The translations under genes and the position numbers were made by a program. This document shows positions 51,282 to 59,470 of a DNA stretch of 64,000 nt, one piece after another. The notes beneath the pieces were generated by a model. It was not told where the DNA came from, did no database searches, and saw nothing but the letters and a program-made list of their open reading frames with translations. Origin of the DNA: Sphingomonas hankookensis (lineage in GTDB: Bacteria > Pseudomonadota > Alphaproteobacteria > Sphingomonadales > Sphingomonadaceae); the NCBI RefSeq assembly GCF_001619955.1, contig NZ_LQQO01000034.1, positions 62,001-126,000 on the forward strand, read 5' to 3'. Numbering within the stretch: the stretch's first letter is position 1; each line of letters begins with the position of its first letter.

Positions 51282-54052
51282 CAGAAGTTCACCCGCACGC
51301 CCGCCTGATAGCGGCGGCCGAACGATTCCCGCTCGATCGTGTAGCGCGTCTCACGGACATAGCGGCGACCCGGACCGTTCAGCAGGTTGCTGAAATTGCC
51401 GAACAGTTCGACGTTGCGATTGACCGCATAGCGCAGCGACGCGTCGAGTTCGTCGTCCTTCGCCCAATAGAAGTCGCCGCCATCGGCCGTGCTGCCCAGA
51501 TCGTCGAGCCAGCGCGAACGGTTCTGATACTGGACCCGCGCCGAGAAGCCGTATTTCTCGTAATAGGCGCCGATATTGTACACAGCGTCCGACGCGCCGG
51601 GCAGCTGTACCCGGCCGCCGTCCGGCGTTTCGGCACGGCTGCGGTTGAGCGTCGCGTTCAGCTGCACGCCGAACCCGCCCATCCAGTCGGGCAGGCCGAG
51701 ATCGGCGACGAACGGGTCGAGCTGCTGCTGGATCGCGCCTTCGATGCCGATGATCGACCCGGTCCCGCCATTGGCGATCGCCGAATAGAGATATTGCGAC
51801 CGGTCGACCCCGTTCGCGTTCAGCACGTCGCTGTTGAAGGTGCGGGTCGTGTCGAACAGCACGTCGCGCAGCCGCTTGTAATAGGCACCGAACGACAGGA
51901 AGCCGGCGGGTGCCACATAATATTCGACATAGGCGTCGACGCCCATCGCCTTTTCGGGCTTCGCGTCGGGATTGCCGCCCGAGATCGTCAGGTTCGCATC
52001 GTTGAACGACAGGTTGGGGGCCAGCTGATCGTAATCCGGCCGCGCCGCGCCGGTGTTGAACGACAGCCGCGCCTTCATCCGGTCGTTGACGTCGTAGTTC
52101 AGGTGCAGGCTGGGATAGACCAACGTGATGTCGCGATCGATGGTCAGCGGCGTGGCGGCGTTGCCGTTGACGAACGCCGACGAGCGGTTGCGGATATGTT
52201 CGACCCGCGCCCCGCCGATGACATTGCCCCAGCCGGTCGTGACCGTCGCCATCGCATAGGCCGAATAGATGCGCTCGTTGACGTCATAGAGGTTGGCGAA
52301 CTGATCGCGATAGGTTCCGATCGTCTTCGCGCGGTCGACCAGATCGAGGATCTGGCCCTTGCCGAAATATTGGAAGGTATAGCCGAGCGGGATTTCGCCC
52401 TGGAACCCGCCGGGGATCGCGATCTGGCCGTAATTGGTCGGGATGCCGGCGGCGGTGAACTGCGCCGCGCTGTTGAGTTCGAGCAGCCGTTCGTCGACCG
52501 ACTTGGTCCGGTCGTCGAAGCGGACACCGACCGCGAAGGTCGTCCGTTCGCCCAGCAGCCCGTCGACGTCATGGCTGAGGTCGAGCCGCGCGGTATAGGC
52601 GTCGGTGGTGTCGGCGGCGATCAGCGAGCGCAGGCGGGCAAGCGAGCGCGGGAAATCCTCGATCGCGGTCACCCGGTCGCCGCGGGCGAAGGTGCCGTTG
52701 GCGTTGCGGATCGTGCGATAGAGCTGCACGCGCGCCAGTTGCGGATCGGTCAGGTCATAGGCGACGGTCAGCCGGTTGGCGGCATTGGCGCCGTTGGTGC
52801 CGAAGGACGGGCTGTCATAGTTCAGCTGCGCCGGCTGCGTCCGGTCGTCGATCGACCGGGTATAGTTGGCCCGCCACGACACGCGCCACGTGTCGAGATC
52901 ATGGTCGCCGCCCAGCGTGTTGGTGAACACCGACTGCTTGTAGGCGCGCACGGTGAAGTTGGAATTCAGGTCGATGCCATAGACGGTGCCGCGCAGCGGG
53001 GTGTTCCCGGTGCAGATATCGGCATAGCCGGTGGTGCCGGCCGGCGGCGTCGCGTTGACGGTGCACGCGGCGGTGCCGATCGGCACGCGCGACTGCTGAT
53101 CGTCGAGGTCGAAGATATAGTTGTTGCGCTGTTCGTCGTCCTGGAACGCCGAATAGATCGTCTCGGCATAGATGCGGTGGCCAGGCGCGGGCTTCCAGTC
53201 GAGCCGGGTCGACAGCGCATAATTCTTGCGGACGAGGCGGTAGAGCTTGTTCTCGGTCTCGCGGGCCCAGATGCGGTCGGCGGCGCCGGGACGGCGGTCC
53301 TGCTCGACCGTTTCCCAATCGGTTTCAAAATTGTCGGTCACCATGCCGCGCCGATACAGGCTGGCCGAGGACGACACGGCGAATTCGCCGATGCCGGTGT
53401 CGAACCGGTCGGACACGACCAGCGACCCTTCGAACTCGCGCCGGTCGCCCAGCTCGACCAGACCATAGCCGGCCTTGCCCGCGACATGAAAACCGTCCTG
53501 ATCGAACCCCGAACGGGTGATAATGTCGATATTGCCCGAAATCGTCTCGCCGACCATGTCCGGGGTCACCGCCTTGCGCACGATGATTTGCTTGGCGATC
53601 GCCGAGGGAATCGAATCGAAGCGGGCGGCGCGGCCTTCGGGGCTGACGACGTTGACGCCGTCGAACGACAGCGTGGTCCATTTCTTGGGAGCGCCGCGCA
53701 GGTTGACGTAGCGCGCTTGGCCCTGGTCACGCTCGACGGCGACGCCGGGCAGGCGGCTGATCGCCTGGGCGATATTCTGGTCGGGCAGGCGACCGACCGC
53801 GTCGGAGGCGATGACCGACACGAGCGCCGGGCTGTTGCGCTGGATTTCCAGCGCGGCGGCTTCGGATTCGGCGATCGGGCGGCTGCCGCGTACGACGATC
53901 TCCTGGCCCTCGTCATCGGCGGGGCTCGGATCGACCGCTACCGGCACCTCTTCGGTCGGCCCGGCGAGCGCCGCTGTCGGCAGGAACGCCGCACCGCTCA
54001 GCAGTGCACGCATGAAAAGGCCCTGCGAGGACCGCGCAAAATCAGCAACCAT
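51281..54052 (-). CDS. TonB-dependent receptor of the phytase operon
   Basis: About 923 residues from the ATG at 54052; an ATG at 54013 gives a tighter signal peptide (MRALLSGAAFLPTAALAG). A TonB box-like EIVVRGSR is followed by the plug domain (SVIASDAVGRLPDQNIAQAISRLPGVAVERDQGQARYVNLRGAP) and a 22-strand barrel ending in phenylalanine (GVRVNF). It transports a large solute across the outer membrane; linkage to phytase suggests inositol phosphates or products. A frame open to 54157 has no homology. A PHO box-like site lies about 85 bp upstream. Confidence 0.93.
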   Translation of the reverse strand: MVADFARSSQGLFMRALLSGAAFLPTAALAGPTEEVPVAVDPSPADDEGQEIVVRGSRPIAESEAAALEIQRNSPALVSVIASDAVGRLPDQNIAQAISRLPGVAVERDQGQARYVNLRGAPKKWTTLSFDGVNVVSPEGRAARFDSIPSAIAKQIIVRKAVTPDMVGETISGNIDIITRSGFDQDGFHVAGKAGYGLVELGDRREFEGSLVVSDRFDTGIGEFAVSSSASLYRRGMVTDNFETDWETVEQDRRPGAADRIWARETENKLYRLVRKNYALSTRLDWKPAPGHRIYAETIYSAFQDDEQRNNYIFDLDDQQSRVPIGTAACTVNATPPAGTTGYADICTGNTPLRGTVYGIDLNSNFTVRAYKQSVFTNTLGGDHDLDTWRVSWRANYTRSIDDRTQPAQLNYDSPSFGTNGANAANRLTVAYDLTDPQLARVQLYRTIRNANGTFARGDRVTAIEDFPRSLARLRSLIAADTTDAYTARLDLSHDVDGLLGERTTFAVGVRFDDRTKSVDERLLELNSAAQFTAAGIPTNYGQIAIPGGFQGEIPLGYTFQYFGKGQILDLVDRAKTIGTYRDQFANLYDVNERIYSAYAMATVTTGWGNVIGGARVEHIRNRSSAFVNGNAATPLTIDRDITLVYPSLHLNYDVNDRMKARLSFNTGAARPDYDQLAPNLSFNDANLTISGGNPDAKPEKAMGVDAYVEYYVAPAGFLSFGAYYKRLRDVLFDTTRTFNSDVLNANGVDRSQYLYSAIANGGTGSIIGIEGAIQQQLDPFVADLGLPDWMGGFGVQLNATLNRSRAETPDGGRVQLPGASDAVYNIGAYYEKYGFSARVQYQNRSRWLDDLGSTADGGDFYWAKDDELDASLRYAVNRNVELFGNFSNLLNGPGRRYVRETRYTIERESFGRRYQAGVRVNF

Positions 54053-54136
54053 GTGTTCTTGTTCCCCTGGAAGCGCCCCAGCTTCCCTCCGGGCCGAGCC
54101 CCTGCCGCGCCCGCATGGCAGACCGGTTACGCGGCC

Positions 54137-54154
54137 ATGACCGAACGATGACGC
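54137..54154 (-). promoter_or_regulatory. PHO box-like sequence before the receptor-phytase operon
   Basis: On the minus strand GCGTCAT-CGTT-CGGTCAT, compared with the PhoB-box consensus CTGTCAT-N4-CTGTCAT: 11 of 14 positions agree and the 11-base period is exact. It lies about 85 bp before the receptor start, a common distance. Confidence 0.55.
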
Positions 54155-54195
54155 CACCCCTCGCGACCAGCAGTGTGGCTCTGGTGCAACAAGTT

Positions 54196-54245
54196 ATGCA
54201 ATCCTTTGCAATAGCTATGAACCAGAACGTTGCAATCGTTTGCAA
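54196..54245. promoter_or_regulatory. Two LacI-type palindromes before a TonB receptor
   Basis: TTGCAATCGTTTGCAA (54230-54245) is a dyad with a central CG, as in LacI-family operators. ATGCAATCCTTTGCAA (54196-54211) is the same site with a broken centre. They are 34 bp apart, about three helical turns, and the nearer is 60 bp before the receptor start. No LacI-type gene is in the window. Confidence 0.5.
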
Positions 54246-54305
54246 TGCCGATTATTTGCGATTCGTGAACCGGTAATCGCCGGACCATTTCCCAAGGAGG
54301 GGACC

Positions 54306-56801
54306 ATGAAGGCGTTCCATATTCTGCTCGCGTCGACCGCCCTTGCGCTGCCGCTGCCCGTGCTGGCGCAGACCGCCGATGTGCCCGCGACCGATACCGC
54401 CCAGCCCGCCGACGATACCGCCCCCGCCGATGATGCCGACATCATCGTCACTGGCGTCGCGCGCGGCCAGAACCGGCTCGACAGCTCGGTCTCGGTCAGC
54501 TCGCTGGGCCAGGAAGCGCTCCAGACAAACGCACCGCGCTCGGTCGCCGAACTGTTCCGCAACATCCCCGGCGTCCGTTCGGAAAGCTCGGGCGGCGAAG
54601 GCAATGCCAATATCGCGGTGCGCGGCCTGCCGGTCGCCTCGGGCGGGTCGAAGTTCCTGCAGCTGCAGGAAGACGGCCTCCCCATCCTCGAATATGGCGA
54701 CATCACCTTCGGCAATGCCGACATCTTCCTGCGCGCCGACCTGAACGTCGCCCGGGTCGAGGCCATTCGCGGCGGCTCCGCCTCGACCTTCGCGTCGAAC
54801 TCGCCCGGCGGCGTGATCAACATGATCTCCGACACCGGCGAGCGCGAAGGCGGCGTGATCCAGGGGGCGACCGGCATCGACTATCGCGATTTCCGCACCG
54901 ACTTTTCGTACAGCAAGCACCTGTCCGACACGCTGCGCGTCCATGTCGGCGGCTTCTACCGCTTCGGCGAAGGGCCGCGCGAGGCGGGCTATGACGCCAA
55001 TCGCGGCGGGCAGATCAAGCTGAACGTCACCAAGGAATTCACCGGCGGCTATGTCCGGCTGTACGGCAAATATCTCGACGACCGCGCCATCGCCTATCTT
55101 CCCAACCCGATCCGGGTCAGTGGCACCAATGACGATCCGAAATACAGCGAGATCGCCGGCTTCTCGATCAACCGCGACACGCTGCATTCGCCCAACATCA
55201 CCCGCAACCTGACGCTGGACGGCAACAACAACCCCGTCGTCAACGACATCCGCGATGGCCAGCATCCGCTGGTCAAGGCGGTCGGCTTCGAAACCCAGTT
55301 CCAGCTGGCCGCGGGGTGGAACGTCACCAACCGCTTCCGCTATTCGGACATTTCCGGCCGCTTCATCTCGAACTTCCCGGCGAATGTGGATTCGGCGGCG
55401 ACCATCGCCACCGCGCTGGCCGGTGCCGGCTCGACGCTCAGCTATGCCACCGGCCCCAATGCCGGCCGCGTGATCGCCAATCCGGCGACGCTCAACGGCA
55501 ACGGCCTGCTCGCGCAGATCGTGGTGTTCGACACCAAGCTCAACAGCCTCGACAACATCACCAACGATTTCCGCCTGAGCCACGACATTGCGCTGGGTGG
55601 CGGGACGCTCGGCCTCACCGCCGGCTTCTACAAGTCGCGCCAGACGATCGACACCGACTGGCTGTGGACGTCGTTGCTGTCCGACGTGGTCGGCGGGGGC
55701 AATGCTGCGCTGGTCAACGTCCGCAACGCGGTCGGCACCTCGATCACGCAGAACGGCGTGTTCGGCTATGCCGCCAGCTATTTCGGCGGATGCTGCCGTC
55801 GCAGCTACGACCTGAACTACGACACCAACGCCCCCTTCGCCTCGCTCAACTGGTCGGGCGGCGCGCTGACGCTCGACGGGTCGGTCCGCTATGACTTCGG
55901 ATCGGCCAAGGGCACCGTGGCCGGCGCCGATCTGGGCGGCGGGCGCGTCGGCATCACCACCCGCGACATCAACCGCGACGGCGTGATCGCGGACGCCGAA
56001 CGCCGCGTCGCGATCATCCCGCTGGGCAGCCCGGCGCCGGTCGATTACGACTTCAACTACTGGTCCTATTCGCTCGGCGCCAACTATCGCCTCAGCCCCG
56101 ACCTCGCGCTGTTCGGCCGCTACAGCCGTGGCGGGCGCGCCAATGCCGACCGCCTCCTGTTCGGACCCGCCGTCAGCACCACCACCGGCGGCCTGCTCAA
56201 CGCCGACGCGGCGGTCGATATCGTCCGCCAGGCCGAGGCCGGCATGAAGTACCGCGCGAACGGCATTGCCTTCTACGCCACCGGCTTCTGGGCACGGACC
56301 GAGGAGCAGAATTTCGAGGCGACGACCCAGCGCTTCTTCGACCGCAACTACCGTGCCTATGGCATCGAGCTGGAGGGCAGCATCAAGCGCGGTCCGTTCA
56401 GCCTGAATGCCGGCGGCACGTGGACCGATGCGAAGATCGTCAGCGACGCGGTCAACCCCGGCACGGTCGGCAACCGCCCGCGCCGCCAGGCGGAGTTCGT
56501 CTTCTCGGCCACGCCGCAGATCGACGTCGACCGGTTCACGCTCGGTGCCAACGTCATCGGCACCACGTCGAGCTATGCGCAGGACAGCAACCAGCTGAAG
56601 CTGCCGGGCTATACGCAGGTCAACGCCTTCGTGCAGTTCCGCCCGGCGGAGCAGGTCCAGTTCTCGGTCAACGCGAACAACCTGTTCGACACGATCGGCC
56701 TGACCGAAGCGGAAGAAGGCGCGATCCCGGCCAACGGCATCGTCCGCGCCCGTTCGATCAACGGCCGCACCATCTCGGCGACCGCGCGCTTCAGCTTCTG
56801 A
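54306..56801 (+). CDS. TonB-dependent receptor, substrate unknown (LacI-type control)
   Basis: 831 residues from the ATG at 54306, with an AAGGAGGGG ribosome site. Signal peptide about 1-22 (LPVLAQ). TonB box-like DADIIVTGVARGQ, plug (TNAPRSVAELFRNIPGVRSESSGGEGNANIAVRGLPVASGGSKFLQLQEDGLPILEYGDITF...EAIRGGSASTFASNSPGGVINMI), then a barrel ending in ARFSF. LacI-type operator pairs usually mean a sugar or oligosaccharide cargo, but the placement in a phosphate island also allows a sugar phosphate. A strong terminator follows, so it is monocistronic. Confidence 0.93.
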   Translation: MKAFHILLASTALALPLPVLAQTADVPATDTAQPADDTAPADDADIIVTGVARGQNRLDSSVSVSSLGQEALQTNAPRSVAELFRNIPGVRSESSGGEGNANIAVRGLPVASGGSKFLQLQEDGLPILEYGDITFGNADIFLRADLNVARVEAIRGGSASTFASNSPGGVINMISDTGEREGGVIQGATGIDYRDFRTDFSYSKHLSDTLRVHVGGFYRFGEGPREAGYDANRGGQIKLNVTKEFTGGYVRLYGKYLDDRAIAYLPNPIRVSGTNDDPKYSEIAGFSINRDTLHSPNITRNLTLDGNNNPVVNDIRDGQHPLVKAVGFETQFQLAAGWNVTNRFRYSDISGRFISNFPANVDSAATIATALAGAGSTLSYATGPNAGRVIANPATLNGNGLLAQIVVFDTKLNSLDNITNDFRLSHDIALGGGTLGLTAGFYKSRQTIDTDWLWTSLLSDVVGGGNAALVNVRNAVGTSITQNGVFGYAASYFGGCCRRSYDLNYDTNAPFASLNWSGGALTLDGSVRYDFGSAKGTVAGADLGGGRVGITTRDINRDGVIADAERRVAIIPLGSPAPVDYDFNYWSYSLGANYRLSPDLALFGRYSRGGRANADRLLFGPAVSTTTGGLLNADAAVDIVRQAEAGMKYRANGIAFYATGFWARTEEQNFEATTQRFFDRNYRAYGIELEGSIKRGPFSLNAGGTWTDAKIVSDAVNPGTVGNRPRRQAEFVFSATPQIDVDRFTLGANVIGTTSSYAQDSNQLKLPGYTQVNAFVQFRPAEQVQFSVNANNLFDTIGLTEAEEGAIPANGIVRARSINGRTISATARFSF

Positions 56802-56815
56802 CCTCCCTGAAACTG

Positions 56816-56852
56816 ACGCCGGTGCCGAGATCCGTGGCACCGGCGTTTTTTT
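56816..56852 (+). terminator. Rho-independent terminator of the TonB receptor
   Basis: ACGCCGGTGCC and GGCACCGGCGT form an 11-bp perfect stem with a 9-base loop, followed by TTTTTTT. It lies 15 bp after the stop. This is the clearest terminator of the window. Confidence 0.9.
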
Positions 56853-56868
56853 GTGTTTCAACGCTATC

Positions 56869-56950
56869 GTCACCCCGGCCTTGAGCCGGGGTCCCGCTTC
56901 TTCTTCTAGCGTGGGAAAGAAGCGGAACCCCGGATCAAGTCCGGGGTGAC
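56869..56950. repeat. Palindromic intergenic repeat, family A
   Basis: GTCACCCCGGCCTTGAGCCG-GGGTCCCGCTT ... AAGCGGAACCCCGGATCAAG-TCCGGGGTGAC, between convergent TonB receptor genes. Confidence 0.8.
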
Positions 56951-56962
56951 GAGTGGACTGGC

Positions 56963-59347
56963 TTAAAACCGCGCCCCTAGCTCCACGCCATAGAAACGCG
57001 GCTCGCCCCGGATATAGGTCGGCACACCGAAGCCGCCGCCGGTATTGCCCGCGTCGATCAGGTAGCGCTCGTTCGTCAGGTTGCGCGCAAAGCCGCCAAT
57101 GGTGAACCGCTCGCCCAGCTCCACGCCGGCGCGCAGGTTGAACAGCGTGTAGCCCGGCGTCGAGATGGCCTCGCGGTTCGGCAGTTCGAAGAACACCTTC
57201 GACCGGTAGGTCATGTTCGGCACGGCATAGAAGGTCGCCGACCCGATCGGCACCCGCAGGTTCGCCCCGGCCGAAGCGGTCATGTCCGGCTGCAAGCGGA
57301 AGCGATTGCCCGCGAACACGCCGTTGGTGGCATCGTCGCCGATCCCGCCATCGAGATAGGCGAAGGTGCCGAACAGCGACAGCATCTGCCCAAGGCGCAG
57401 ATTGCCCTCCAGCTCGACGCCCAGATTGTCCGCCTTGCCCGCAGAGCGCGTCGTGGTCACGCCGTTCTCGGTCACCGACACCTGGAACCCGTCATAGCGC
57501 TGGTAGAACACCGACGCCGCACCGCTGAACGGTCCGACGCGGCCCTTGATGCCGCCTTCGTAGTTCCACACCAGTTCCTCGGGCACGATCTGGAGCGCGG
57601 GGATCACGCCCGCCGTCGCGCTGCTGCCGGTGCGCGCCGCGGCCAGCTGTACTACCGGCGAGCGGCGGCCCTTGCTGACGGTGGCGTAGAGGTTGACCGC
57701 ATCGGACAGGCGGAACAGCGCGTTGAAGCGCGGCAGCACGGCGGCGAAGCTGCGCTCCGCCTCGAACTTCGCGCCGTTCGTATTGGCGGTGCCGAGCAGG
57801 CTGGTGAACACCCCGGCGCCTGCCAGCAGCCGCGAGAAGGGTTGGACCGAGCTATAGCCCGACTGCCGATCCTCGATCAGCACCCGCGCGCCGGCGGTCA
57901 GTTCGAGCGCAGGGACCGGAATCCAGGTCGCATCGGCGAACATCGAATAGGTGTCGTTATTGCCGAAATTGGTGAACTCCGCCGCATAGGGCAGTTCGGT
58001 CAGGCTCCCACGCGACAGCACCGCCGTCGCCCGCGCGCCGGGCACCGTGCCATTGGCCGCGACGCAATTTGGACCGGTCGGGATGCCGGCTTGGTTCAGG
58101 ATAGCCCGAATCGGCGCATAGCCGGCGGTCACCGAACAGGCGAGATAGGTGCCTTCCTCGGTCGAGAACGGCACGCGCTGATAGCCGTTTTCGAAGAAGG
58201 CGTTCCACCCGAACGACGCCCGTGCCTTCTCACCGGTGAAGTTGAAGCGGCCTTCATGGCTCCACTGGTCGCCCTTCGCATCCTCGGCGAATTCCAGATA
58301 CCAGGCCGGGCCGCCATCGGCGTCGAACGTCTCGAGGCTGTTGAACCGGCGATAGCCGTTGACCGTGGTGAAGGTGACGCCGCGCCCCAGATCGACCGAC
58401 ACGGTCAGGTTGGCGTCATACACGTCGCGGTCGAGGCCGAGCTTGCGCTTGCCTAGTACCTCCAACGAATAGGGCGACCCCGACAGTTCGGCAGTTCCGT
58501 AATCGCCGGTCTGCCCGCCGGTGGGCGCGAAGGCGCGGCTCTTGAACGCGGTGCCCGGATTGCGCTGGCCGTCATAGGTCAGCACGAGGTCGGCGGTGAC
58601 CGCATCGCTCGGCGTCCAGCGCAGCGATCCGCGCACCCCGCGCTGATCCTGCCCGTTCAGGTCGTCCTGATCGACGCGCCCCTGATTCTGGTTGGGCACG
58701 TTCGCATCGCCCGCGATGTTGCGGACATAGCCGTCGCGATATTTGTACGCGAAGGCAACGCGCGCGGCGAGCGTGTCATTGCCGGCATTGACCATGCCCG
58801 ACACCTGCGTCCGGTTGAAATTGCCATAGGAGGCGGCAAGGTCGGCGGCGAAGCCGGACTTGGGTTTCGCCGACAGGATCGACACCGCACCGACCGCGGC
58901 CGCCGTGCCGAACAATGTCGCCTGCGGCCCCTTCACCGCCTCGATCCGCTCGAGGTCGAACAGGTCCTGATACGCCCCGCGCGACCGGCTGATGTCGACG
59001 CCGTTATAATAGAAGGTGACCCGCGCGCCCTGCTGCGCCGATCCCGAATCCGACGTGATCCCGCGAATGACGAAACCCGGATTGTTCGCGCTCTGCTCCT
59101 GCACGACCAGCCCCGGAATATATTGCGCGACATCGGCCAGCGTCGACACGCCGAGGTCCGCCATCTTCTGCCCCGTCACTGCCGTCACGGTCACCGGCAC
59201 GTCCTCGATCCGCTGCTCGACCTTCTGCGCGGTGACGACGATCTCGTCCGCATCATCCCCCTGCGGCTGGACATTGGCCTGGGCGAAGGCGGTGGTCGAA
59301 CAACCGATCGCGAGCAGGGCGACGGTCGAACGCAGACACGATTTCAT
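56963..59347 (-). CDS. TonB-dependent receptor divergent from phoD
   Basis: 794 residues from the ATG at 59347 (MKSCLRSTVALLAIGCSTTAFAQANVQ), signal peptide about 1-23. TonB box-like DADEIVVTAQKVEQRIEDVPVTVTAV, plug with GVSTLADVAQYIPGLVVQEQSANNPGFVIRGI and GPQATLFGTAAAVGAVSILSAKP, and barrel ending YGVELGARF. A long open frame extends to 61237 only by chance across phoD. Its divergence from phoD and the paired PHO box-like sites suggest uptake of phosphate esters or products under phosphate shortage. Substrate is inferred. Confidence 0.92.
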   Translation of the reverse strand: MKSCLRSTVALLAIGCSTTAFAQANVQPQGDDADEIVVTAQKVEQRIEDVPVTVTAVTGQKMADLGVSTLADVAQYIPGLVVQEQSANNPGFVIRGITSDSGSAQQGARVTFYYNGVDISRSRGAYQDLFDLERIEAVKGPQATLFGTAAAVGAVSILSAKPKSGFAADLAASYGNFNRTQVSGMVNAGNDTLAARVAFAYKYRDGYVRNIAGDANVPNQNQGRVDQDDLNGQDQRGVRGSLRWTPSDAVTADLVLTYDGQRNPGTAFKSRAFAPTGGQTGDYGTAELSGSPYSLEVLGKRKLGLDRDVYDANLTVSVDLGRGVTFTTVNGYRRFNSLETFDADGGPAWYLEFAEDAKGDQWSHEGRFNFTGEKARASFGWNAFFENGYQRVPFSTEEGTYLACSVTAGYAPIRAILNQAGIPTGPNCVAANGTVPGARATAVLSRGSLTELPYAAEFTNFGNNDTYSMFADATWIPVPALELTAGARVLIEDRQSGYSSVQPFSRLLAGAGVFTSLLGTANTNGAKFEAERSFAAVLPRFNALFRLSDAVNLYATVSKGRRSPVVQLAAARTGSSATAGVIPALQIVPEELVWNYEGGIKGRVGPFSGAASVFYQRYDGFQVSVTENGVTTTRSAGKADNLGVELEGNLRLGQMLSLFGTFAYLDGGIGDDATNGVFAGNRFRLQPDMTASAGANLRVPIGSATFYAVPNMTYRSKVFFELPNREAISTPGYTLFNLRAGVELGERFTIGGFARNLTNERYLIDAGNTGGGFGVPTYIRGEPRFYGVELGARF

Positions 59348-59388
59348 GCAATATCCCCTTATTGACGGCGCGCCTCTAGGGGGGCGGC

Positions 59389-59420
59389 ATGACAGGTCGA
59401 TGACGTCACGGACCTGTCGC
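59389..59420. promoter_or_regulatory. Back-to-back PHO box-like sites between TonB receptor and phoD
   Basis: Minus strand: ACGTCAT-CGAC-CTGTCAT (59389-59406), 12 of 14 matches to CTGTCAT-N4-CTGTCAT. Plus strand: ACGTCAC-GGAC-CTGTCGC (59403-59420), a weaker match with the same spacing. They share the central ACGT and form one dyad, so PhoB could activate both divergent genes. The sites are 42-51 bp from the two start codons. Confidence 0.6.
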
Positions 59421-59470
59421 ATAGGCTGCATAGGAAGCCGGCCATATCGTTTCGACAAAGGCCCTGCCCC

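Noticed and set aside
54252..56873. 873-codon minus-strand frame opposite the TonB receptor
   Set aside because: Antisense shadow; the plus-strand receptor has ribosome site, signal peptide, plug, barrel and terminator.
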